The notes beneath the pieces were generated by a model. That model did no database searches, was not told the DNA's origin, and saw only the letters and a list, made by a program, of their open reading frames with translations. A stretch of 64,000 bases of DNA from Cardinalis cardinalis (Eukaryota; Chordata; Aves; Passeriformes; Cardinalidae). Below are positions 1 through 12,200 of the stretch, in pieces. The stretch's first letter is position 1. Each line of letters begins with the position of its first letter. The stretch covers positions 2,797,719 to 2,861,718 of the forward strand of contig JACDOX010000038.1 in the NCBI GenBank assembly GCA_014549065.1, read 5' to 3'. The translations under genes and the position numbers were made by a program.

Positions 1-271
1 CTATGGCCCCGCCCCGGAAACGACGCTGCTGATTGGCCCGTCCCGGGGGGCGGTGCCGGCGATTGGCGGGCCGCGCGCGGGGGGCGGTGCGCGGGGGGCA
101 CTGGGGGCCCGTCGTGCTTTGCCCGGCGCCATTCCCGGATCCAGCTCGACCCCGTTCCCGCCNCCGCTGTCACCCAGCCGCGCTCCGGGCCACGCCGTGC
201 GTGCAAGGGCAGGGCCGGCGGAGCCAGTGGCCGCCTTTCCCTCGGGAGAAGCCGCCTGAGGCTCTGGGAAG
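1..271 (+). promoter_or_regulatory. PLA2G6: CpG-rich promoter and 5' leader of PLA2G6
   Basis: This stretch is very GC- and CpG-rich and runs straight into the PLA2G6 start codon. It contains a GC box near 5-15 (GGCCCCGCCCC) and two inverted CCAAT boxes (ATTGG) at 32-36 and 62-66, thirty bases apart, the pattern of a TATA-less NF-Y/Sp1 housekeeping promoter. No TATA box is visible. The context just before the ATG (GGGAAGATG) has a purine at -3. The transcription start and any separate noncoding first exon cannot be fixed from sequence alone. The window edge cuts the island, so more of the promoter probably lies outside. Confidence 0.6.
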
Positions 272-3200
272 ATGCAGTTTTTTGGGCGGCTGCTGGACAC
301 CTTCAGCAGCGTCTCGCAGATCTTCTCCAACCCGTACCGCGTGAGGGAGGTGCCGGCCGCCGAGTACGCCGGTCACACCTGCCTGCGGGAGGAGGGCAGG
401 GTGGCCCTGTACAAGAACAGCCTCTCTCGCTCCTGGGACTGCGTGCTGGTGAATCCGCAGAGCCCGCAGGTCGCGTTCCGGTGAGTGGCAGACCTTTAGC
501 CGTCCCTGCTGACGTGGGAAAACAAGGACCCCAAATTGCTGATGTCGGGGCTGCTTCGAGGCCGTGGGGTGTTGTGTTGAAGCAGCAGGTGGGCTGGGAG
601 GGGTGGAAGGCCNGTGCGTGTGCTGGTGGAGGATTTGCTGCAAAACAGCTCGTGGAATCAGGACAAACATTGCGACCACAGGCAGCTGTGCTATGGTTCA
701 GGGTATCCGTGTGTTCCCAATGCATTTCTGCTCGTTCCTGTTGGTGTCCTGCAACCACAGGATACTTCTGAGCAGAACCTAACATTGTTCAGGAACAGGG
801 ATGCTCTCTTCAGTGAAGTAGCTTCCCTGCTTCCCTTGGAGCAAGGGTGACACTAGTTGAAGAAGGAGAGGAAAGTTCCCAGCACTGCCATTTGGAAAAG
901 AGCTGTTTCCCTCAGATACACGGGATTAGGGTTATTCCTTTGAGCAGGATGAACCCTGTGCTTGCCTTTTCTCCAGGCTCTTCCAGCTGGACAACGAAGC
1001 AGACGCCCTGGTATGCTTTGAGCAATATGCCCGGCAGCTGCGCCCTTTCTACGAGAGCTCGTGCCAGCCCTTGTCCCTGGAGGAGCTGCAGCAGCTCAGC
1101 GACTGCGTCCGCAGCTACCCCGGCTGGTCCCCGGCACACCTCGCCGTGGAGTTCGGCCGCCGCGAGACCTTCCGGCACAACCACATCCTGAGGCAAGGAG
1201 CACGCTGTCTGCAGGGGGTCCCTGCTCAGACGGAGCTTGCAGGGCAGGCTGGGCTGTGTTAGAGTGTCCCTTCTTTGCTGTGGAAGCTGGCTGGTGGGCT
1301 TCAGCCTGCTGCTGCGGAGCCTGCAGCTCTGGTGTTTGAAGTAAAGGATTGAGGTGTCCTGTTAGAGACCTGGGTTATGTTATTGCAGCCCTTGTGGAGC
1401 AGATTTNTGCAGGAGGTTTTGCTCACTTTGTAAGCGCTGAGAGTGGTGGTATGGTAGGACTGCCTGGAAGGAGGTTTTGGACACAAGGACTTGTTTTTTC
1501 ATGGGGAAGTTCTGCTGTGATTTAACCCCAGCCACCAGCCAAGCCCCATGCAGCCACTCCTCATTCTCCCACAAGAGGAAGTGGGGAGAGAATTGAAAGG
1601 GCAAAAGGTAGAAAACCTGGGCTGAGATAAAGAAAGGGAAAGCAAAAGCTGTGTTCACAAGCAAAGTAAAACAAGGAATTGAATCACTGCTTCCCATGGG
1701 CAAGCAGGTGTTCAGCCACCTCCAGGGCTCCATCACGTATTGTGGTGACTTGGGAAGACAAACACCATCACTCAAAATGTCATTCCCCTTCCTCCTTCTC
1801 CCCATGCTTTATATACTAAGCATGGTGTCATATGGGCTGAAAAATCCCTTTGGTCACCTNTCCCAGCTGTGTTTCCTCCAGTCTCCCCTGCACCTCCTTA
1901 CCAGTGGATCAGTATGAAAAGCAGAAAANGCCTTGGCTCTGTGTAAACCCTGCTTAGCCGTAACAAAAACATCTCTGTATTGTCAACTTTGTGTTCAGCA
2001 CAAATCCAAAACAAAGTCCCACACCAGCCTCTGTGAAGAACGTTAACTCTGCCCCAGCCAAAACCAGCACAAGTTTACCNAGGATAGGGCAGACTGGTGA
2101 GGAGTTAGGGGACTGGAGGGCAAATAGCAGCACCATCGCCAGGTTGCTGACTGTAACCTATCTCCTGCCTTCCTTTNGGCAGAGGGAGCTGATCCCGTAT
2201 GGAGGGCAGGAAAAGAAGCAGCATTCAAGGAGAGAGTCCAGGGCAGGGCTGCTTGATGTCCTTTCCCTGGCAAAAGGCTGGGCTTTCTTAAACCTCATGG
2301 TTCACACCAGGTGGGACAGATTGAGGGCACCTCTGTGTCAGCTCCTGGAGCAGCTGCCTGCCCTCCTCTTCCCCGTGGCCATTCCGGGGCCTGACGCCGA
2401 GCCCTCTCTTGCAGCTGTGTGAACAGCACGGACAGCGAGGACGGCTGCACCCCGCTGCACCTGGCGTGCCGCAAGGGGGACGTGGAGTGCCTGCTGGAGC
2501 TGCTGGAGTGCCACGCGCGCGTGGACATCACCGACAAGAACGGGGAGACTGTTTTCCACTACGCTGTGCGAGGAAACAACCCCCAGATCATTGAGGTGGG
2601 AGCGACTTCTAGTCTGGGAGAATGTGGGACTAGAACGGGTCTTCTCTGTGCTGTGATAGAGATGGGAAAACAGCTACACACAGGGGAAGAGAAAGTCAGT
2701 GCCCTCTGTTGAGTTATTGCTTGAGCCTGATTTCAGCCTCTTACATCCGCTCTTGACTGGTGCTGTTTCCCATATTCAGAGTGCAGATTCCACCCAGCAC
2801 TCAAACAAGGACGTTAAGCAAGTTTCCACAGAAAATAATCCTTGCTGCTGTTTGCATCAGGCCTTCATCCTGCTTCTCCTCAGGCCTGTGGCTGTCTGTT
2901 CCCTCTCTCCTGTGAGCAGGGTGTTTGGTTTTGGGCAGAGTACTTCTGTAGGGAAGTGTGTGCTGAGGCTGGCACGGGGGATTGTGTGCTGCCCACAGAG
3001 TGAAGGACAGTTTGGAGCTGCCCTGGGCTCTCCTGAGCTGCAGGACCTGCTGTATGAACTGAGTGGCCTTGCATGGGGGACAGTGATCAGAGCCTCGAGG
3101 CAGAGACAGTCTGAATTTGTAGGTGTTCTTGATTGCTGAGAAATGCTGGGCAGAATGACGAGGTTTGTAGGTGTGGGTGGCCTTGCACATGGTTCCTGAG

Positions 3201-6200
3201 GTCTGTCAGCTCCCCAAGACTTGGTGTGAGCCTGAGACTGACTCTTCCCCACGGCTGCAACCCCCACGTTTGCCCAATACCTGTTGTGACAGCTCTCTGT
3301 CTGCCCACCCGTCCGTGTTGGAGTTTCCTAATGCATGATGAGGTAGAATGAGGATCAGGGCTTGCCATGCTGTGGAGTGGGCAGTTAGGAACCTTGTATT
3401 AAAAAGATAACATCTTTATTTCTCTGGTGGCATCAACTTAGCTTGATGTCTGATCTGTCTCATGTTTGCTTGTTTTCTGTATTGATTCCTTGCTAANTCA
3501 AAGAAACTGAACTCCCACTTCTCGTGTGTGCTTCAGGCTTGCAGGGCTTCCCCAGTGTGGCAGTGAGATACTTTTGTGCAACAAAGCAGTCAGCACATAA
3601 CAGATCTGCAATTTACAGGGAGCAGGGATGGAGAGGACAGGCTGGAGCATTGTGAGAGGTCCCATGCTCCAGAGTCTGTCCTCAGAGCTCAAGAAGAGAC
3701 GGTGCTCTTCCATCTGTCTATTTATTTATTTACTGTCTCCTCCTTCCAGCTCCTGGGCAGACCCCTAACTACTGGCTTGGACCACCTGAACCACGAAGGG
3801 CTGACNGCTCTGCACCTTGCGTGCCAGCTGGGCAAGGAGGACATGGTTCGGNCCCTGCTGAAGTGCCATGCCAGCTGCGGCGTCGTGGGCACGCTGGGCT
3901 ACCCCATCCACACAGCTCTGAAGTTCTCCCACAAGGGGTATGTAGGGTCCCCTCCAGCCTGGGGACTTGTGTGCTTGCTCAGCATTGGCCAGGGCTGTGC
4001 TCAGTAGGACAGGTCTCGTGTGTAGTCACTGGCAAAAAAGCAGGGAAGTGCTGGTGTGGGAAAGAAAGAGATGCTTTCAGAATAAAACCTTTTTGTCCTG
4101 GAATTAATACCTTATTCAGAATCAGACATCAGGAGAAAGATTAAAAAACATGTTTGTGAAATGCTTTTTTTTCAGAAGGAGCTGTAGGAAGATGTTTGGC
4201 TAATGCTTAGATAGTATTAATTGCTGTACCTTTGAGTGCTCTGATCCTAATAAGCTTTTATTTCAAAGCTTAGTTTTTCCTATCTCCTGTAGGCCAGAGG
4301 TACTTTTGAGTCTTAATAGCACAGTCTGGAAGGGAATCAAAAGAAGCACAATATTTACTCCCTATTTTCTTCAGAGAAATTCAATTCCATTTGTATATGC
4401 TTTATAACACTTAATGTTCAAAGAGTGTCCGAGCTCTACAAATGGCTTTCAAGACAGCACTAGCTGCTGGTAGCTGATTTTTAAGCATTTTGAAAAGTAC
4501 TTCCCAGCATTAGACACACATTCACAAGCCCAGAATGGGCATAGGTCACTGAGGTTGCACTGGGGCTCCATCTCTTGTACAGGGTTTTTTTGGTGGNAGT
4601 GGAGAAGATAACCAAATTTCATCAGCACACCTACTCTGTTTTCTAGGCACCAGATATTGGTCTCTTCACAACAGGTGTGGTTTTTCACTCTTAGGNAAGT
4701 ACACAGATTCTAAATTTCAGCAAGTATTTAACTATTTTAGTTCTATCCCCATGTTTCCATGGAAAGAGAGGAGAATTTTGCTTCTCGGGTTTGGAGAGTT
4801 TCCAGAAATGCCATGTTCCTGAATTAGAGAAGAACCCAGATATTGCTCCACAACTTGTAATTGGAGAGATTCTCCTGCTCCCAACACCACTTGGCTTGTA
4901 TGCTTCCTGTTGTGCCCACACTTTCTGTGAAAAGCAAAACAAAAGTGCAGCTGAGGAACTCGCAGGTGTTGCAGAGATGCTGCTGCTGCGGGGTTGCCTG
5001 GTTTTCCTCTGGGCAGAAGGCAGGTGGTGATGTGAGTGGAGGTCTTGGGTCAAGACAGCAGCTGCCCATCCTGTCATCTCACTGTGTTTCCCAGGTGTGC
5101 CCAGGCCATTCTCGAGGCAGATGCCAGCCAGGTTTGCTCCAAGGACCCGCGCTATGATGCCACTCCACTGCACTGGGCAAAGAAGGCAGAGGTAAATGGA
5201 GCCAATCCACGGGGAGGGGCTGTGCTGCTACCCAGCACCCAGTTAATTCCTTCTGTGGCTAACTTGTCTGAGTGCATGTGCAGAGCCCTGGGAGTGTCAG
5301 AGCCCAGCCTGCAGCCCAGTGTTTGATTCTTTTTGCGCTGTGCCAGTTGGTGCTGTTTGCCCCAGGGAATAGAACAGCAGAGCCTTGCAGTGAGATAAAC
5401 TGGCGGGCTCATTCCTAGTATTTCATCCATGGCTGTGAAGCTGCCAGCTTGTCCCTTTTCCCTTTTGTTGAAGAAATTGCAGGACTGTCTCTGAAGCATA
5501 GTTTCCCCTGGGGGGAGCTCTCTTCTCATTACCTGCCAGTTTCCTGGGAGCAAACAGATTGCTGCCTCAGAAACTGCAGGGGAAGTGTGAGGTAGGCACA
5601 GAGTGGTGCCGAGTGGAGGTAAGTCCATCTCCTGCCAGCGCTGGGCAGGATGGTGGTATACCATGCTGGAGCACCTGAATGATGCTTGTTGCAGGCAGGG
5701 GGCGTTGCTATAGGAGGGCTCTTTTCCGTCCTGCAATAACCCATTCCTCTCAGAAATGTCCTGTGGAGTTTCAGAGCAGACTTGAATTTACTTGGCTTAT
5801 AAAGAGAAGCTCAGAAGGCAAAATTTTTCCTTTTAGTCTGCAAGGATCCTGGCCTGAGTAGGAGCTGGTNTTTTTTCCATTGATCTCAGCCATTCATTAT
5901 AGTTGTGTATCAGTCCCAAAGGATCCAGAAGCTCCAGCCAGATTTTGCAGCCACCAACTAGTTCTGTGGTAAAATACAGAGAACCCCAGTGCTTGGAACA
6001 ATTCAGCTGGCATCTGCCAGCCAACTGTGTCCAGGCTAAGGCTCCCTCCTGTTTCCCTGCTTTGTTTGCCGTGAGGCCTGGATGGTGGGAGCGCCCAGCN
6101 GGTTGTGCTCACGGCTGCTTTATCTGTTCCTGCCGCGGTGCGTGCGCGGGGGCAGCTGTCGCGGCTGCTGCTGGAGTACGGCGCCGAGGTGAACGCCAGC

Positions 6201-9200
6201 AGCGGCACAGCCGACATGGCGCTGCACATCGCCGTGCAGAGGGGCCGCCTGGACTGCGCCATGGTGCTGCTGACCCACGGCGCCCACACCAACGCCCGCG
6301 GCCGCGACGGCAACACGCCGCTGCACCTGGCCATGAAGGTGAGCTCCTGCAGCTTTGGCTAATGAAAAGGGGAGGGAAGAAATGAGAAATCATCCAGTGG
6401 CTCTGGACTGAGCTTTCTCTTGTCCCCTAGCATGACCAGCTGGACATGATCAAAGCGATCATCGTCTTCGGAGGTGATGTTGAGATCCCCAATGATTTTG
6501 GAGAGACGCCAGGACTGTTGGCAGCCAGGAGCAGCAAAGGTGAGGGAGCATGTCAGCAGCCTTACAGGGTGAGCCCAGCATCCTGTCTCCTCTTGGTGGC
6601 CAAAACAGTGTCTTGGGGAGAGGTGAAAATGTGCATGCNTGGGTGATGCTTCTCCAACATGCTTTCCCAGCTTCTAGTTGCTCACATAGTAGGCACCTAC
6701 TTTGCTAGCAGTACAGGCTTTGTATTAATAGCCCTTGATGAATTTCTCTTCTGTGGCACAGAGATGCAGGAGGAGAAGCTGGGATGCACTCCCCCCTTTC
6801 GGGCCACCATGTTGGGCACTGCAGGCTCACAACAGGATGACTTAGCACTGCAGAACTGCCCAGGCACAGGCAGACACGGGCAGGTCTTCAGGGCCAAAGA
6901 AGTGTGTGGCACACACCCTTGAAGCTGCACAGCAGTGGATACTCCTGCTGTGCACAAGTCCTGCTGCCTGGCCTTTAGGGAGAGATACCTGGGACGTGTT
7001 TTGCCCTTCCTCAGGTCGTCCCAGAGGCTTTGTGAGGGTCAGGCCTGCTGTGAATTCGGCAGAGCACATTCCCCCGTGGGGTGCACGTGCACTGATTCTG
7101 TTTCTGATCTGTAACTCCCCCTTGGTCACCGAAGGTGCGAACCGGAAAGTGCTCTTAGACCTGCTGCAAACTGTAGGGACCGAACGCTGCCACCCACCAC
7201 CCAACCCTGACTCCCCAGGCCTGGCGCCATCTGCTGCCTGCTTCCTGGAAGGCCANCCTTCCCCGCGGAGCAACCTCAACAGCTTAGGTAAAGCCTTCCC
7301 TGGCCCTCCCTCGCTCTTCTCCCTTCTTGCTTCACAGTGCTGTCTCAGACCTCTTCTTCAGATGGGCCGTGCTCTGGGAACTGTCAAAGCTCTCACTGCC
7401 TGCTGACTCTGTGGTGACTGTCCTCATTCACCTGTTGCAGGATCCCGTCTCTTTTCTCTGCTTTTCCTCTCTGTGTATTCTGAGCTCTTGTACTCAAAAC
7501 ATTTGTTTTATAGACCTGACAATGTAGCTCTCTAAAAAGAAAGACTNATTCCCTCACATGTGTGGAAGAGGGGGCACTTAGCCTGCAGGTACTNTGTCCA
7601 CTGGGTCATGGGTAGAAGGGAAGGTGCTGGTCTGCCTTGAGGACCTCCCAGTGTTGTGCTGGGCACAAGAAGATTTAGAAGTGTCACTTATTCAGATCTT
7701 GGAGGCCAGCACCTGGGAGAGGGAAAGGGTGAAGCCTGAGGATAAGCAACCTTGAACATGGGGTTTGTTATGCGTAGGAAAAGCCTACTGTAGGACATTT
7801 GATTGTATTGAACCTTGTAGTCTATGCTGCCCAGAATAAGCACATAAGTATATTCTAAGTCGTGGGCTTTCTGCCTTCAGGGAGCTCCAGAGCTCAGGAG
7901 GAGGCAGCAAGAGGGGTTGTGGACTAGGCAGCAGGGGAGTTGACTTGGAGGGTCCTGAGAAGAGCATGAAAGTGGCTAACATCTGCTTGTGGACCACTTC
8001 CCATCTCAGGCTGGAAGTTTTCTTTGCAAAGGCTCTCCTGTGGGGCCAGAGGACAATCCTGGAATGTGTCTGTGTCACTACAAATCTCAGTGGCTGTTGA
8101 CACCAGGACTTTCTTCTCACCACAGCCCAGTGAAAGCAACCCATACCCAGTTCCAGCTCTGATGCAGTGACAGAGCAAAACCCTTTTTTATCATGGACTC
8201 TGCCCTTGAAGAACCTCCTCACCACAATTCATTGTCGTCCACAGCCTCCTTCTGGCCTGGGTGCTGGCAGGAGTATGTAACTTCTCTCCCCCCTTCTTTC
8301 TTCTTTTGGTTTCACAGGCTGGCTTCTCACCTAGCTTGGATTGGTGCCCCACACCCAGGGTGGCCTGGGTGAACATCAGCTGAGGGGTAATGACAAGTCA
8401 CCCTGTCCCCACAGCTCTCCTGCCTAGGTTACTTTGAGGAGTAGATTTAGGTTTTATCTTAACAGCTTGCAGTAAACTGCGTAGTGGGCACGCTGCTGGG
8501 CTCTGCCTTCTCTCATCCACTGCACATCATCTGCTTCTCCAAATCCTGTCTTTTCCAGTGCATCTACAGCTGCCTGCTCCAAAGGGTGCTGTTGCTGTCC
8601 TTTGGTGTGGAGTTAAATTTGGGGGGTACCTGTTGGCTGTGGGTAAGATGGCTTGTGTCTCCTGCAGGGACCTTTATTCGATGGGGAAGGGAGTTGGATA
8701 CTCTCTCTTTGTTTGTGGTGGAAATCAGTTACCACATTGGTGATCTCTAATTTATTTTTTCCCATTTCCATGCTCATGGCCCTCTAGGGTACAAGGACCT
8801 TCTGTATATTTCCACAACTCTTGGACNGTTGTTGAAAGCACCGGATGTTGTGGACATGCCCAGTGAGGCTAGAAGAAAGTAAGTGAGGAACAGCTTCTGT
8901 CCTGGCTCCTGTGCAACTTGAATGTGAAATCTGTGTGTGAATTTTCCCCTCCCACAACCATGGGAATGGCATCCTCAGAGCTGACATTATTTCATGTCCA
9001 TCAACATTGCAGTTTTTCCAGCATTATTTGAGAAATTTCTTGTTTCCATAAATAACCCCTGCCTGTCCTGCCTGGAGCTGCAGTGGAGCCTGAGCTCAGG
9101 GGGTGAAACCCTGCTTTGTCCCTCCCCTGTGCTACCGGGCACCCAACNCTGTTTTGGCTTTGTGTTTTCCCCNTCTCTACACACTGCCCTGATGTTCACT

Positions 9201-12200
9201 CAGCTCCTCTGCGCTGTCTTGGCAGTGCCTGCACCTCACCTTGTGTGGAGCGGAGAAGGAGTTGGCACTGAAGTGCTGCTGGCAGGATTTAGGTCTGTCT
9301 CCTTTTTTTATTTGTGGCACAGTACCCATTACTGTGTAGTAAGGGACTTGGGTGTGGTTTTGGCTGGTCACTCTCTTTCTGCTGTAAAGGTTAGAGGTGG
9401 CTATGCAAGAGCAAAGGATCTTGCACCAGCTCTGACAAGGCTTATTGGATGTGTCTTATTTGCACCTGAGAAGGCACTGCTGGATTTATTTATTCACCAA
9501 TTACACTGTCTGCAGCAATCCACTTGCTGGCATAGCTTCCTGTCCCTAGGGCCATGTTCCCACAGAGTGCTCTGTGATTCATAATCTGTCCCACAGCTCC
9601 CAGTCATCTGTGTCTGTCTCTCTGCAGTCAGGACCGGCTCCTGTGCTTGGATGGAGGGGGTATCCGTGGCCTTGTGCTCATCCAGCTTCTCCTGGCCATT
9701 GAAAAGGCTGCAGGCCGACCCATTCGTGAGATCTTTGACTGGATTGCGGGGACCAGCACTGGAGGGATCTTGGCCTTGGCTATTGTACATGGTGAGGACA
9801 TAAATGGATCCCTTCTCACTCTGGTCTGAGTGTTCCTCCTGGGGGAGCAGATGTGTGGGAAGGGATGTTCCTTAATGAAGGAAAGCCTAGACCTGGCTTT
9901 GCACTTGCTTCTCATGTCAGCTGGCTTTGAGCAGCTTTCTGGATTTTGGGGAGTGCATGGTGGCAGAGTTCAATGTTCTGTATTTCCTGTGCTCTTCACA
10001 GAGGCCTTAGGGCAAGGTGGTTGATACATTCTGGTAACGGGAAGCTGCTCCGAGCTTACTCTTCCTCTATAATCCTTCCCAGTCATGCTGCTGAGAACCA
10101 AGGAGATGACAGGCAGCTTGGGAAGGAGATTGGATTGGGAGTGATGCCTCCCAACTCCCACTTGTCCTGGGAAAGCCTTGCTCTGATGTGCTGTTTGTTC
10201 TGCCTGCCTTTCCTCTCACTGCCTGCTCCTGCCAACACTGTTGCCCATCTCAGGGAAGTCCATGGACTACATGCGCTGCCTGTACTTCCGCATGAAGGAC
10301 ATGGTGTTCCGGGGCTCTCGGCCCTACGAGTCCGAGCCCCTGGATGAGTTCTTGAAGAAGGAATTTGGGGAAAACACCAAAATGACAGATGTCCGAAAAC
10401 CCAAGTAAGTCCTGCCTCGGGCTGTGCTGGTTGATGCTGTCTCACACGTGCTCTAGACCTGTGTCAGCAGAGATGCTCAGCNTTAGAGCAGATCTGGAGG
10501 AGTGTGNTGTGCAGACTATTGAAACCATAAGTATTTTGTTTTTCCATTTTACTCTCATTCTCTCATGTCTGCTTCTCCAGGGTTATGGTGACGGGGACAT
10601 TGTGTGACCGACAGCCAGCTGAGCTCCACCTTTTCCGGAATTACCCTGTCCCAGAGACAAAACGCTCCACTGAATACAAGACAAGTGCATCTTTCCAGCC
10701 ACTCACTCAGCCAGAAGGTAAATCATGGCACACACAAGTCCAGCTGATTGGCTGGGGAGGTTTCATCCCTCAGAGGCAGATTTCATGCTCTTCCTCCCTG
10801 AAAATCAGCAATGGCTCATCCCTGGTCTTGGCTTGTAATTAGGTCCTAGTGATGGTTCCCATTTCTTCTCTCTCCTCCTCCCTTGGCTTTTCTTGAACTT
10901 CACTAGCCAAGCCCTGTTCCCAGTACATGAGGAAAGGGGTCTGCTAGAGGAGTCCTGCATGCCGTCGGCATCTTTCCCTGGGCTCCCACAGAAAAACATG
11001 GAAAAGCCATGTAACTGAAGCGTGCAGCCCCCTCCAGCTTGCTGCCTGGTCTGGCACACATAACTGGTTCACTATCAAAATAGCAGCAAGAAAATGGATA
11101 GAGAGTGAATTTTACCCAGGATATGTAGGAAGTGGTGAGAACATCTTTTAAAGCCCCTCAGAGTCATCCTGTGCATCCAAGCACCCTGCGGTTGGTATAA
11201 AGAGGCACAACCATGTAGGGCAGGGTTTCCTGGGGTTGCAAGCCATCCTGATTTGTGTTGGTGGAGCTTTTTGTGCACAGCAGANTTGCTGCAGGAGGCC
11301 TTTTGCTCTCTGTCCCTCACAGAGCAGCTCGTGTGGCGTGCTGCCCGCTGCAGCGGTGCAGCTCCCACTTATTTCCGGCCCATTGGCCGTTTCCTGGATG
11401 GAGGGCTGCTGGCCAACAACCCCACCCTTGATGCCATGGCAGAGATCCACGAGTACAACAAGACACTGACCAAAAAGGTGAGGGAAATCCTAGCCTTGAC
11501 TGGTAACTGGAGGGGTTTGGCCCCACTGAGCCTCTCTTGAAGAAGAAGCGGGTGTGAGAGTGGATGCATCTTAGTGGATAAACAAGTTAGCAGTGCAGCA
11601 CCCTAAAAGGGAGTGTATGGAGGGGGATATGTATTGAGAATAGTGGCTGGGTGGTGAGATACCTCTCCTAACAAGGGTATGAGATGGGGAGATAGTCTCA
11701 TCAGCCTCTCCTGGCTTCTTTGAACCAGAATGATTGAGTTGATGGTTGTGTGTGGCCCTTGACATGGCTCTGCAGAGCCTTTTTCTGCCCAAAAACAAAT
11801 GGAGAAGATAAAGATATGGTACTCTGCAAGGCTGAAGAGTGAATGCCTTCTGTGGTGTGGCAAGTTCTTCAAAAAGTTGAATAACCAGTGGCAGCTCTTG
11901 CTCCCTGTAGCTGAAAGGGGAGATGTGTTGCCAAAGTGACTGCAGAGTTGGACTGCTTCATGGTTGTCTGGTCCTAGGACTCATCTCCAGGGTGCTCCCA
12001 TGGGTTTGGGTGTGACCAGGGGAGAAGGGACAGAGCGGTACAACTGCTGAAGTCCTGTGGGTTACAGCTGTCTCACCAGGCCATACTTAGGGGGAGGATG
12101 GGGAAGAAAAGGCAGCTGAGCTTTTTGCCTTGGCTTTCAAAGCTTCCCCNGGAAGCTGCTGTGAAAGAGATGCTTCACTTTCATTGTTGGTCATTGCAAA

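Noticed and set aside
9647..9829. Separate short patatin-like gene with the DGGG and GTSTG motifs
   Set aside because: It is PLA2G6 exon 10 (9628-9791) read on into its intron. Flanking exons join it in phase.
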